Shown: in pieces, positions 29,514-37,721 of the stretch
Numbering within the stretch: position 1 is the first letter of the stretch
Layout of the letters: each line of letters opens with the position of its first letter
Assembly (NCBI RefSeq): GCF_004919045.1
Contig: NZ_SWDW01000004.1
Location: forward strand, 210,044-274,043
DNA length: 64,000 nucleotides
Source of the DNA: Sinomonas albida
GTDB lineage: Bacteria > Actinomycetota > Actinomycetes > Actinomycetales > Micrococcaceae
Reading direction: 5' to 3'
Position numbers and translations under genes: made by a program
The notes under the pieces: model-generated
What the model saw: only the letters and a program-made list of their open reading frames with translations
Told to the model about the DNA's origin: nothing
Databases searched by the model: none

Positions 29514-29601
29514 TGTTGTGGGGTCCCGTCCCGCGTGTTGTGGGGTCCCGTCCCGCGTGTTGTGGGGTCGCGTCCGTTGTGTTGTGGGGTCCTGGTCGGA
29601 C
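29514..29601. repeat. 22-bp tandem array, forward orientation
   Basis: The core GTGTTGTGGGGTC starts at 29514, 29536, 29558 and 29580, an exact 22-bp period. The 13-base core is identical in all four copies, while the other nine bases diverge from copy 3 onward. The 308 bases between rpsA and yigZ hold no gene, only the terminator and these two arrays. Confidence 0.95.
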
Positions 29602-29604
29602 TCA

Positions 29605-29683
29605 AGTCCCCGCAATTGGTTGCCGGTGACCCCGCAACGGGTGGCCAGTGACCCCGCAACGGGTGGCCAGTGACCCCGCAACT
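29605..29683. repeat. 22-bp tandem array, inverted orientation
   Basis: The core GTGACCCCGCAAC starts at 29627, 29649 and 29671. A degenerate copy lies at 29605, again with a 22-bp period. The 11 bases GACCCCGCAAC are the reverse complement of the forward-array core apart from one base. The last copy ends at the yigZ stop codon. Confidence 0.93.
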
Positions 29684-30359
29684 AGCGAACGTCGACCCAG
29701 GACGTTCCGAGGCCGGCGGCCGTCGACGAGCCCGCCGTGAGGCTCGCGAGCCGTTCGGCGAAGGCGGCGGCAGCGCCGTCGTCGTCGGCTATCGCGACGC
29801 GCACCGTCGCCGTTCGCGGACCGTAATCCGTGCCGAGCACCGCGATGCCTGCCGTGCGCAGCTCGTTCTCGAGGCGCCCCGCGACTCCGTGGCCGGCGTC
29901 CACGGCGAGCAGCCGGAGGCGCTCGCGCCGCACGAGCGGGGCGGTCGCGAGCGCGGAGGACACGGACTCTGAATACGCCCGCACGAGCCCGCCCGCGCCG
30001 AGCAGGATCCCGCCGAAGTAGCGGACGACGACGGCGGCGACGTCGCTCAGGTCCGCGGCGCCGTCGAGCGCGGCCCCCTTGAGCAACGCCTCGAGCATGG
30101 GAGTTCCCGCGGTCCCCGACGGCTCGCCGTCGTCGTTGCTGCGCTGAGTGGTGCGGTCAGGGCCGAGCACGAACGCGCTGCAGTGGTGCCGAGCGTCGTG
30201 GAACTCGCGCCGCAGTTCGGCGACGAGCGCCCTGGCCTCATCCTCGGTCTCGGCGCGCCGCAGGACCGTGATGAAGCGCGAGCGCTTGATCTCCAGCTCG
30301 TGCCGATGCTCCCCGTCGACGGTGCTGTAGCGGTGCGCGTGGCTCGGGGTCTCGGTCAC
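29682..30359 (-). CDS. YigZ/IMPACT family protein
   Basis: The 225-residue protein shows the UPF0029 N-terminal signature NDDGEPSGTAGTPML and VVRYFGGILLGAGGLVRAY, followed by the smaller C-terminal alpha/beta domain. The family is conserved from bacteria to the eukaryotic translation regulator IMPACT. The bacterial role is unresolved, though a link to translation or ribosome stress is often proposed. The GTG at 30359 follows a TAAGCT box by six bases. It converges on rpsA and diverges from coaE. Confidence 0.88.
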   Translation of the reverse strand: MTETPSHAHRYSTVDGEHRHELEIKRSRFITVLRRAETEDEARALVAELRREFHDARHHCSAFVLGPDRTTQRSNDDGEPSGTAGTPMLEALLKGAALDGAADLSDVAAVVVRYFGGILLGAGGLVRAYSESVSSALATAPLVRRERLRLLAVDAGHGVAGRLENELRTAGIAVLGTDYGPRTATVRVAIADDDGAAAAFAERLASLTAGSSTAAGLGTSWVDVR

Positions 30360-30365
30360 CGACCC

Positions 30366-30371
30366 AGCTTA
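30366..30371 (-). promoter_or_regulatory. yigZ leaderless -10 box
   Basis: On the minus strand TAAGCT lies six bases before the GTG at 30359. No ribosome site is present. Confidence 0.5.
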
Positions 30372-30431
30372 GGCGGAAGGGGCAGCGGCGCCTGGGCGAG
30401 GGCGCCCAGCGGGCGGCCGCGCAGGGCGAGC

Positions 30432-30443
30432 TACAGTGGACGC
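30432..30443 (+). promoter_or_regulatory. coaE leaderless promoter (-10 box)
   Basis: TACAGT at 30432-30437 is six bases before the GTG at 30444. Confidence 0.5.
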
Positions 30444-31067
30444 GTGCTGAGAGTGGGCCTGACGGGCGGCATCGCGTCCGGGAAGTCGGAAGTGTCGCGT
30501 CGTCTGGTCGAGCTCGGCGCGGTCCTCGTGGACGCGGACGTGATCGCGCGCGAGGTCGTCGAGCCGGGCACGGAGGGCCTCGAGGAGGTCGCCGAGGCGT
30601 TCGGCCGGGAGGTTCTCGCGGACGACGGCGCGCTCGACCGGGCGGCCCTCGGCGCGATCGTCTTCGCGGACCCCGGGCGACGCGAGCTCTTGAACTCGAT
30701 CATCCATCCCCGCGTTCGGGCTCGGGCCGCTGAGATCGCGGCCAGAGCCCCTGCGGGGTCCGTCGTGGTCCAGGACATCCCCCTGCTCGTCGAGACGGGG
30801 CAGGCGGGGAACTTCGACGTCGTCGTCGTGGTCGATGCACCGGACGAGGTGCGGATCCGGCGCCTCGAGGAGCGCAACGGCCTGAGCGAGGAGCACGCGC
30901 GCGCCCGCATGGCCGCCCAGGCCAGCCGGGAGGAGCGACTCGCGGCTGCGGACCACGTGGTCGAGAACGCGGGCACGCTCGAGGAGCTGCGCACCGCCGT
31001 CGACCGCCTCTGGGCCGACGTGCTCGCACCCGCAGCCGAGCGCTCGGGGGCGACGGGCCTCGATTAG
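30444..31067 (+). CDS. coaE: dephospho-CoA kinase
   Basis: The 207-residue P-loop kinase phosphorylates the ribose 3'-hydroxyl of dephospho-CoA, the last step of CoA synthesis. LTGGIASGKS (6-15) is the Walker A motif, DADVIARE binds magnesium, and VVQDIPLLVETG plus the lid RLEERNGLSEEHARARMAAQ when read across follow. It has no fused UPF0157 domain, unlike the mycobacterial protein. The GTG start matches the leaderless spacing. uvrB follows 52 bases downstream with its own promoter. Confidence 0.94.
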   Translation: MLRVGLTGGIASGKSEVSRRLVELGAVLVDADVIAREVVEPGTEGLEEVAEAFGREVLADDGALDRAALGAIVFADPGRRELLNSIIHPRVRARAAEIAARAPAGSVVVQDIPLLVETGQAGNFDVVVVVDAPDEVRIRRLEERNGLSEEHARARMAAQASREERLAAADHVVENAGTLEELRTAVDRLWADVLAPAAERSGATGLD

Positions 31068-31079
31068 CCGGGAGCGAAT

Positions 31080-31098
31080 GCGGACACAGACTGTCCGC
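31080..31098. promoter_or_regulatory. inverted repeat over the uvrB -35 region
   Basis: GCGGACA-CAGAC-TGTCCGC, a perfect 7+7 inverted repeat, covers the expected -35 of uvrB. Its right arm begins CTGTCCGCT, eight bases before the -10. This resembles the TTGTCRGTG-N8-TAnnnT promoter recognised with PafBC in mycobacterial DNA damage control. Confidence 0.45.
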
Positions 31099-31107
31099 TG
31101 CCCGGCG

Positions 31108-31119
31108 TAGATTTGGGAC
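31108..31119 (+). promoter_or_regulatory. uvrB leaderless promoter (-10 box)
   Basis: TAGATT at 31108-31113 is six bases before the uvrB ATG at 31120. Confidence 0.5.
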
Positions 31120-33228
31120 ATGAGCCTTGCGCAGGAGATCAATCGCGTCGTCGCGCCGTTCGAGGTCGTCAGCGAGTACCGGCCTGCGGGCGATCAGCCC
31201 ACGGCCATCGCCGAGATCTCGGAGCGGATACAGAACGGGGAGAAGGACGTCGTGCTCCTCGGCGCCACCGGCACCGGCAAGAGCGCGACGACTGCATGGG
31301 TCATCGAGAAGCTGCAGCGTCCCACCCTCGTGCTCGTGCAGAACAAGACGCTCGCGGCCCAGCTCGCCAACGAGTTCAGGGAGCTGCTGCCGAACAACGC
31401 GGTCGAGTACTTCGTCTCGTACTACGACTATTACCAGCCCGAGGCCTACGTCCCGCAGACCGATACCTTCATCGAGAAGGACTCCTCGGTCAACGAGGAG
31501 GTCGAACGGCTGCGCCACTCGGCGACGAACTCTCTCCTGACCCGGCGCGACGTCATTGTGGTCGCAACGGTCTCGTGCATCTACGGCCTCGGTACGCCCG
31601 AGGAGTACGTGGCCGGGATGGTCACGCTCCGCAAGGGCATGGAGCTCGACCGCGACACGCTCCTGCGCCAGTTCGTCGCGATGCAGTACGTGCGCAACGA
31701 CGTCGACTTCCACCGCGGAACGTTCCGCGTGCGGGGGGACACCGTGGAGATCATCCCGATGTACGAGGAGCTTGCGCTGCGCATCGAGTTCTTCGGGGAC
31801 GAGGTCGAGAGCGTGCACACGCTCCACCCGGTCACGGGCGAGGTGATCCGCGAGGAGACGGAGATGTACGTCTTCCCGGCCTCGCACTACGTTGCCGGAC
31901 CTGAACGCATGAATCGGGCTATCACCGCGATCGAGGACGAACTCGCAGACCGGCTCAAGACGCTTGAGGCGCAGAACAAGCTCGTCGAGGCCCAGCGGCT
32001 GCGCATGCGCACCACGTACGACCTCGAGATGATGCAGCAGATGGGCTTCTGCAACGGGATCGAGAACTATTCGCGGCACATCGACGGCCGCGGGGCCGGG
32101 ACGGCACCCCACTGCCTCTTGGACTACTTCCCGGACGACTTCTTGCTCGTCATCGACGAGTCCCACGTCACCGTCCCCCAGATCGGCTCGATGTACGAGG
32201 GCGACATGTCGCGCAAGCGCACGCTCGTGGAGCACGGTTTCCGCCTGCCCTCGGCCATGGACAACCGCCCGCTCAAGTGGGACGAGTTCCTCGAGCGCAT
32301 CGGCCAGACGATCTACCTCTCGGCGACGCCGGGCAAGTACGAGCTCGGGAAGTCGGACGGCGTGGTCCAGCAGATCATCCGCCCCACCGGCCTCATCGAC
32401 CCCGAGGTCGTGGTGAAGCCGACCAAGGGCCAGATCGACGATCTGCTCGGGGAGATCCGTGACCGGGTCGCGCGTGACGAGCGCATCCTCGTCACGACCC
32501 TCACGAAGCGCATGGCAGAAGACCTCACCGACTACCTCATGGGCCACGGCGTCAAGGTCCAATACCTTCACTCGGACGTCGACACCCTTCGCCGCGTCGA
32601 GCTCCTGCGCGAGCTGAGGCTCGGGGTGTTCGACGTTCTCGTCGGCATCAACCTCCTGCGCGAGGGCCTCGACCTGCCCGAGGTCTCGCTCGTGAGCATC
32701 CTCGACGCGGACAAGGAGGGCTTCCTCCGCTCCGCGACCTCGCTCATCCAGACGATCGGCCGTGCCGCCCGCAACGTCTCCGGCCAGGTGCACATGTACG
32801 CGGACAAGATCACGGACTCGATGGCTCAGGCGATCGACGAGACCAATCGGCGCCGCGAGATCCAGATGGCGTTCAACCGTGCGAACGGCATCGACCCCCA
32901 GCCGCTGCGCAAGCGTATCGCGGACATCACGGACCAGCTCGCGCGCGAGGACCAGGACACACGCGCCCTGCTCGAGAACAACAGGCTCGCGAAGGGCGCC
33001 AAGCGTCGCGGCGCCGGCGACTCCACGGACAAGGCCGCGGCCGAGCTGCGTCGGGACGGGATTGCGGCGGCACCGGCCGAGGACCTCATTGGCCTCATCG
33101 AGCAGCTCACCCAGCAGATGCGCGGCGCGGCAGCCGAGCTCCAGTTCGAGCTCGCGGCGCGACTGCGCGACGAGGTAGCCGACCTCAAGAAGGAGCTCCG
33201 GCAGATGCAGGCCGCCGGGCACGCCTGA
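31120..33228 (+). CDS. uvrB: excinuclease ABC subunit B
   Basis: The 702-residue helicase-like protein is loaded on damage by UvrA and recruits UvrC. The Walker A GATGTGKS is at 48-55, the DNA-clamping hairpin contains [12 protein letters not shown], Walker B is DESHV near 344, and QTIGRAARN is helicase motif VI. The C-terminal UVR coiled-coil ([19 protein letters not shown]) binds UvrC. No ribosome site is seen, and the ATG sits six bases after TAGATT. It shows no LexA-type box, in contrast to uvrA. Confidence 0.96.
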   Translation: MSLAQEINRVVAPFEVVSEYRPAGDQPTAIAEISERIQNGEKDVVLLGATGTGKSATTAWVIEKLQRPTLVLVQNKTLAAQLANEFRELLPNNAVEYFVSYYDYYQPEAYVPQTDTFIEKDSSVNEEVERLRHSATNSLLTRRDVIVVATVSCIYGLGTPEEYVAGMVTLRKGMELDRDTLLRQFVAMQYVRNDVDFHRGTFRVRGDTVEIIPMYEELALRIEFFGDEVESVHTLHPVTGEVIREETEMYVFPASHYVAGPERMNRAITAIEDELADRLKTLEAQNKLVEAQRLRMRTTYDLEMMQQMGFCNGIENYSRHIDGRGAGTAPHCLLDYFPDDFLLVIDESHVTVPQIGSMYEGDMSRKRTLVEHGFRLPSAMDNRPLKWDEFLERIGQTIYLSATPGKYELGKSDGVVQQIIRPTGLIDPEVVVKPTKGQIDDLLGEIRDRVARDERILVTTLTKRMAEDLTDYLMGHGVKVQYLHSDVDTLRRVELLRELRLGVFDVLVGINLLREGLDLPEVSLVSILDADKEGFLRSATSLIQTIGRAARNVSGQVHMYADKITDSMAQAIDETNRRREIQMAFNRANGIDPQPLRKRIADITDQLAREDQDTRALLENNRLAKGAKRRGAGDSTDKAAAELRRDGIAAAPAEDLIGLIEQLTQQMRGAAAELQFELAARLRDEVADLKKELRQMQAAGHA

Positions 33229-33242
33229 GCCGGGGTCCCACC

Positions 33243-33266
33243 TGCCCTGGGCGTGTGGCCAGGGCA
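33243..33266. terminator. hairpin between convergent uvrB and hydrolase genes
   Basis: TGCCCTGG pairs with CCAGGGCA across an eight-base loop. It is a modest, symmetric stem that could end transcription from either side. Confidence 0.45.
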
Positions 33267-33283
33267 AGTGAGCCCGGGCTGCG

Positions 33284-34600
33284 TCAGCCCTCCCGCGCCA
33301 TGGTGAGGAGCCGCGCGAAGATGCCCTCGCCGTCGTCCGTGATGCCGTCGTGGTGGAAGTCCGCCGTCTCCCACACGCGGAGGCCGCGGACACGGCCGGC
33401 CGTCTCGAGGGAGAGCCCTCGGTCCACGTAGATGTCGTCGCGGTACACCGCCGCCGCCACCGGGACCGAGTTCTCCGCGAGGCGGCCGGGATTGTAGAGG
33501 GAGCCCCAGTCGGCCTTCTCGGCGAGCAGCCGCGCGGTCTCAGCCAAAGGCGTGAGGGCCGGGTCCTGCTCGAAGAGCCACGGGCAGACCATCTCGCCGA
33601 GGAGGAGCGGGTCCGCGGCGTCGGGCCGGAACTCGGGGTGCTCGTCCAGCACCCCCCAGGCTGCCCACCCGCTGGCCTCGCCCTGGGCGTAGATCGATTC
33701 GTGCAGGACGGCATACAGCGGGTTGGGAGCGCGCGTCACGGTCGCGTGCACCTGGCCCAGGAAGCCGTCCGAAAGCCGCACGCCGGAGGGGCCACGCGTG
33801 AACGCGTCCTCGAGAAGGTAGTGCAGCGAGTCGACGCGCGTGTTGCCGCCGAGGAGGTTGCCCACGAGCTGGAACCGCTCGGGGCTCAGCCGGCTCCCGT
33901 CGGGGAGCCGCTCGTCCACGCCGCGGAGGTGCTCGACGATCGCGGTGACGCGCGCCCGATCGTCGGGATACCACGCGAAGTATTCGGCGTTGCGTTCGGC
34001 GAGCCGGGCGTACGTGGCGCGGTAGACGCGCTCGGCGGGACCGTCGAGTGGCGCGAGGCCGCCCGTGATGAGGGCCTCGCGGACGCCATGCGGCGCGATC
34101 GAGAGGTAGGTGAGCGCGCAGAAGCCGCCGAAGCTCTGCCCGTAGACCGTCCACGGTTCGGAACCGAGAGCGCGGCGGATGGCCTCGCAGTCGAGCACGA
34201 TCGAGTCTGCGCGGAAGTGCGCCAGATAGGCGGCCTGGTCAGCGGGACCACCACGCAGCGGCAGCGTCGAGCGGTCGGCGGGGGTCGAGAGGCCCGTCCC
34301 GCGCTGGTCGAGCATGAGGATGCGGAAGTCCTTGGCCGCCTCCTTCATCCAGCCGGAGAGCGACGTGACGCGCGCCCCGCGACCGCCGGGACCGCCCTGC
34401 AGGAACACGAGCCATGGGAGGCGGCCGGCAGTGTCGACGGGATGCGTGGCGGAGACGTATTCCCGTGCGAAGACGTCGATCTGCTCGCCATCGGGGTCGC
34501 CGTGGTCGAGCGGGACGGTGAAGACGTGCTCGACCGTCCGGAGCCCGCGGAACGCGTGGGCCCCTAGGACCCTGTGCGGCGTCGACTCGGAAGTCCTCAC
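33284..34600 (-). CDS. alpha/beta hydrolase, proline iminopeptidase-like (S33)
   Basis: The 438-residue protein has the S33 peptidase layout. The oxyanion loop is LQGGPGG (67-73), DQRGTGLS is at 98-105, and the nucleophile elbow GQSFGGF has Ser156. A long cap domain follows, then the final His motif ADFHHDGIT. Such enzymes release N-terminal proline or act on related peptides; the substrate is unknown. No signal peptide is seen. The GTG at 34600 overlaps the stop of the upstream acetyltransferase (GTGA), indicating translational coupling in a two-gene unit. Confidence 0.85.
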   Translation of the reverse strand: MRTSESTPHRVLGAHAFRGLRTVEHVFTVPLDHGDPDGEQIDVFAREYVSATHPVDTAGRLPWLVFLQGGPGGRGARVTSLSGWMKEAAKDFRILMLDQRGTGLSTPADRSTLPLRGGPADQAAYLAHFRADSIVLDCEAIRRALGSEPWTVYGQSFGGFCALTYLSIAPHGVREALITGGLAPLDGPAERVYRATYARLAERNAEYFAWYPDDRARVTAIVEHLRGVDERLPDGSRLSPERFQLVGNLLGGNTRVDSLHYLLEDAFTRGPSGVRLSDGFLGQVHATVTRAPNPLYAVLHESIYAQGEASGWAAWGVLDEHPEFRPDAADPLLLGEMVCPWLFEQDPALTPLAETARLLAEKADWGSLYNPGRLAENSVPVAAAVYRDDIYVDRGLSLETAGRVRGLRVWETADFHHDGITDDGEGIFARLLTMAREG

Positions 34601-35109
34601 TCGGGCGCCCCGAGGTTCGGCGTTCCGAAGCGGGTCAGTGCCTGTCCCGTGAGGCGGAACGTGTCCCACTCTTCGAGCGGCGAGGCTCCGAGGCTCCTGT
34701 AGAAGCCGATCGAGGGCGCGTTCCACTTGAGCACGCTCCATTCGACGCGGGCATACCCGCGTTCGACGGCGATGCGGGCCAGCTCCTGCAGGAGCGCCTT
34801 CCCGTAGCCTCGACCGCGCGCCTCCGGACGCACATAGAGGTCCTCGAGGTAGATCCCGTGGGTGCCCTCCCACGTCGAGTAGTTGAGGAACCAGAGCGCG
34901 AAGCCCATGACACCATCGGCGTCCTCGACGACGTGGGCGAAGATCGCCGGATTGGCTCCGAACAGCTGCTCGGTGAGAACGGAGGCCGTTGTCTTGACGG
35001 CGTCCGGCTCGCGCTCGTACACGGCAAGGTCGTGGATGAGCCCGAGGATCGCGGGGACGTCGTCTGGGGCAGCGGGCCGGAGCAGCGTGGAGAGGGAAGG
35101 AAGGCTCAT
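34597..35109 (-). CDS. GNAT family N-acetyltransferase (diamine/thialysine acetyltransferase-like)
   Basis: The 170-residue protein shows a complete GNAT fold: LRPAAPDDVPAILGLIHDLA at the start when read across, ALWFLNYSTWEG, YLEDLYVRPEARGRGYGKALL with the acetyl-CoA loop, and ARVEWSVLKWNAPSIGFYRS. The last two resemble spermidine/thialysine acetyltransferases, so a small amine substrate is likely (inference). The ATG at 35109 is chosen because TAGGTT lies seven bases upstream. A GTG nine bases earlier would lie inside that spacing. Confidence 0.85.
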   Translation of the reverse strand: MSLPSLSTLLRPAAPDDVPAILGLIHDLAVYEREPDAVKTTASVLTEQLFGANPAIFAHVVEDADGVMGFALWFLNYSTWEGTHGIYLEDLYVRPEARGRGYGKALLQELARIAVERGYARVEWSVLKWNAPSIGFYRSLGASPLEEWDTFRLTGQALTRFGTPNLGAPE

Positions 35110-35116
35110 ACTCCCC

Positions 35117-35122
35117 AACCTA
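35117..35122 (-). promoter_or_regulatory. GNAT leaderless -10 box overlapping the helicase stop codon
   Basis: On the minus strand TAGGTT (35117-35122) is seven bases before the GNAT ATG. Its first three bases are the TAG stop codon of the upstream helicase gene. Confidence 0.45.
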
Positions 35123-37687
35123 ACCGCCGAGCCGCCCGATCTGGGTCACGCGGATGACGGCGCTGCCGGCCTCGTCGCTCGCGGCGAGGTCCACGTCTGC
35201 GGAGAAGCCCCAGTCCCGGTTCCCCGCGGGATCGTCGAAGATCTGCCGCACGTGCCACACGCCCGGCTTCTCGTCGATGATGAGCAGCTGCGGCCCGCGC
35301 GCGTCGGGGCCGGTGGCGATGTCCTCGTGCTCGTCGAAGTACCCGTCCAGAGCCTCCTCCCAGGCGTCCTCGCCGAAGCCGGCCTCGCCGTCAAGCTCGG
35401 CGAGCGCCTTCGAATCCTCGTCGGCGAAGAGCTCGACTCGCCGGAACAGCTCGTTTCGGACCATGACCCGGAACGCGCGAACGTTCGTGGTGAGCGCCGG
35501 CGGCGGGGGCGGCGGCGCGTCGTGGGGGTGGAGCTCGTGGCCGCTCGTGAGCTCCTCCCACTCGTCGAGCAGGCTCGAGTCGACCTGCCGGACCAGCTCC
35601 CCAAGCCACGCGATGAGGTCCTCGAGGTCGTCGCGGAGCGCGTCCTGCGGGACCGTCTGGTTGAGCGCCTTGTAGGCGTCGGTCAGGTAGCGCAGCACGA
35701 TCCCCTCGCTGCGCGCCAGGCCGTAGAACTGGACGAACTCGCCGAAGTCCATGGCGCGTTCGTACATGTCCCGGACCACTGACTTGGGGGCGAGCTCGAA
35801 GTCGGAGACCCACGGCGCGTGCTTGCGGTACTGCTCGAACGCGGCGTCGAGGAGCTCCTTGAGCGGTTCGGGGTACGTGACGTCGTCGAGGAGGGCCATG
35901 CGCTCGCTGTACTCGAGGCCCTCCGCCTTCATCGCGGCGACGGCGTCGGCCCGGGCCCGCTTGAGCTGGGCGGACAGGATCTGGCGCGGCTTCTCGAGGG
36001 TCGCCTCGATGACGGAGACGACGTCGAGCGCGTACGACGGCGTCTCCGGCCCGAGCAGGTCGAGTGCGGCGAGCGCGAAGGGGGAGAGCGGCTGGTTGAG
36101 GGCGAAGTTCTCCTGGAGGTCCACGGTGAGCCGCAGGGTGCGGCCCGAGGCGCGGTCCTCCGCGGTCAGCTCGGCCGCCGGGATGCGCTCGACCACCTCG
36201 GCTGCGAGCAGTTCGCGCAGGATTCCGAGCGCGCGCCGCATGAGCCGCAGCTGGACCACGCGGGACTCGTGGTTCTCCTCGAGGAGCCGCCGCGCGGCGG
36301 CGACCGGGTTGCCCGGGCGGGCCACGAGGTTGAGGAGCATCGCGTGCGTGACCGTGAAGCTCGAGGTCAACGGTTCGGGCGCAGCCTCGACGAGCCGCTC
36401 GTACGTGGGCTTCCCCCACGAGACGAAGCCCTCCGGCGGCTTCTTCTTGACGACCTGGCGCAGCTTGCGCGCGTCGTCGCCGAACTTCGCGCGGGCCTTC
36501 TCCATGGCGCGGTTGTTCTCGACCACGTGCTCGGGCGCCTGCACCACGACCGTGCCCGCGGTGTCGAATCCGGCCCGCCCCGCCCGGCCTGCGATCTGGT
36601 GGAACTCACGGGCGTTGAGGTGCCGCGTCCGCTGGCCGTCGAACTTCGTGAGGGCCGTGAGGAGCACCGTGCGGATCGGCACGTTGATGCCGACGCCGAG
36701 CGTGTCCGTCCCGCAGATGACCTTGAGGAGCCCCGCCTGGGCGAGCTGCTCGACCAGGCGGCGGTACTTGGGCAGCATGCCCGCGTGGTGCACGCCGATG
36801 CCGTGCCGCACCAGACGGTTGAGCGTCTTGCCGAAGCCCGCGGCGAACCGGAACCCGCCGATGAGCTCGGCGATGCGGTCCTTCTCCTCGCGCGTGCACA
36901 TGTTGACGCTCATGAGCTGGTGGGCACGCTCGATCGCCTCGACCTGGCTGAAGTGGACCACGTAGACGGGGGCCTGCTTCGTCGCGAGGAGCTCTTCGAG
37001 CGTCTCGTGGACCGGCTTCTCCTCGTAGTAGTAGTGCAGCGGGATAGGCCGTTCAGCCCCGGCGACGGTCGTCGTCGTCCGCCCCGTGCGCTCGGTGAGC
37101 TCCTTCTCGAAGCGGCTCACGTCGCCGAGGGTCGCGCTCATGAGCAGGAACTGGGCCTGGGGGAGCTCGAGCAGCGGGACTTGCCATGCCCAGCCGCGCT
37201 GCGGGTCGGAGTAGAAATGGAACTCGTCCATGACCACGGGGCCGAGATCCGCCTCGGCTCCCTCGCGGAGCGCGTGGTTCGCGAGGATCTCCGCCGTGCA
37301 GCAGATGATGGGGGCCTGCCCGTTGACGGACGAATCGCCCGTGACCATTCCCACGTTCTCGGCCCCGAAGATCTCGCACAGGGCGAAGAACTTCTCCGAG
37401 ACGAGCGCCTTGATGGGCGCGGTGTAGTAGCTCCGCTGGCCCGCCGCGAGCCCGTGGAAGTGCGCCGCGACAGCGACGAGGGACTTGCCCGAGCCCGTCG
37501 GCGTGGCGAGGATCACGTTGTTGCCCTGCACGAGCTCCATGACGGCCTCGTCCTGAGCGGGGTACAGCGAGAGCCCACGCCCCTCGGCCCAGCCCACGAA
37601 CGCCTCATAGACGGCGTCGGGCAGACTGTCGGTCAGTGCGGGATCGGCGTCGCGGCCGCGGTCGGGGAGGAGCTGGTCGAGTCTCAT
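35120..37687 (-). CDS. DEAD/DEAH-box helicase, Ski2-like with DUF3516 C-terminus
   Basis: The 855-residue superfamily 2 helicase has the Q-like region LYPAQDEAV, Walker A ATPTGSGKS (61-69), DEFH box (154-157), motif III MSATLGD, motif IV-V GVHHAGMLPKYRR and GTDTLGVGINVP, and motif VI QIAGRAGRAG. The C-terminal half is the actinobacterial DUF3516 region. The relatives are Ski2/Mtr4-type RNA helicases; an RNA-processing role is likely but unproven. The ATG at 37687 follows a TAGGCT box by nine bases. It is divergent from the methyltransferase gene. Confidence 0.88.
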   Translation of the reverse strand: MRLDQLLPDRGRDADPALTDSLPDAVYEAFVGWAEGRGLSLYPAQDEAVMELVQGNNVILATPTGSGKSLVAVAAHFHGLAAGQRSYYTAPIKALVSEKFFALCEIFGAENVGMVTGDSSVNGQAPIICCTAEILANHALREGAEADLGPVVMDEFHFYSDPQRGWAWQVPLLELPQAQFLLMSATLGDVSRFEKELTERTGRTTTTVAGAERPIPLHYYYEEKPVHETLEELLATKQAPVYVVHFSQVEAIERAHQLMSVNMCTREEKDRIAELIGGFRFAAGFGKTLNRLVRHGIGVHHAGMLPKYRRLVEQLAQAGLLKVICGTDTLGVGINVPIRTVLLTALTKFDGQRTRHLNAREFHQIAGRAGRAGFDTAGTVVVQAPEHVVENNRAMEKARAKFGDDARKLRQVVKKKPPEGFVSWGKPTYERLVEAAPEPLTSSFTVTHAMLLNLVARPGNPVAAARRLLEENHESRVVQLRLMRRALGILRELLAAEVVERIPAAELTAEDRASGRTLRLTVDLQENFALNQPLSPFALAALDLLGPETPSYALDVVSVIEATLEKPRQILSAQLKRARADAVAAMKAEGLEYSERMALLDDVTYPEPLKELLDAAFEQYRKHAPWVSDFELAPKSVVRDMYERAMDFGEFVQFYGLARSEGIVLRYLTDAYKALNQTVPQDALRDDLEDLIAWLGELVRQVDSSLLDEWEELTSGHELHPHDAPPPPPPALTTNVRAFRVMVRNELFRRVELFADEDSKALAELDGEAGFGEDAWEEALDGYFDEHEDIATGPDARGPQLLIIDEKPGVWHVRQIFDDPAGNRDWGFSADVDLAASDEAGSAVIRVTQIGRLGG

Positions 37688-37696
37688 GGCGGCTTC

Positions 37697-37721
37697 AGCC
37701 TATCGGCACTAGCGTGGAGCC
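37697..37721. promoter_or_regulatory. divergent promoters of helicase and methyltransferase genes
   Basis: The minus-strand TAGGCT (37697-37702) serves the helicase. The plus-strand TAGCGT (37710-37715) lies six bases before the ATG at 37722. The two -10 boxes are only seven bases apart and read away from each other, so simultaneous use is likely to interfere. Confidence 0.5.
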
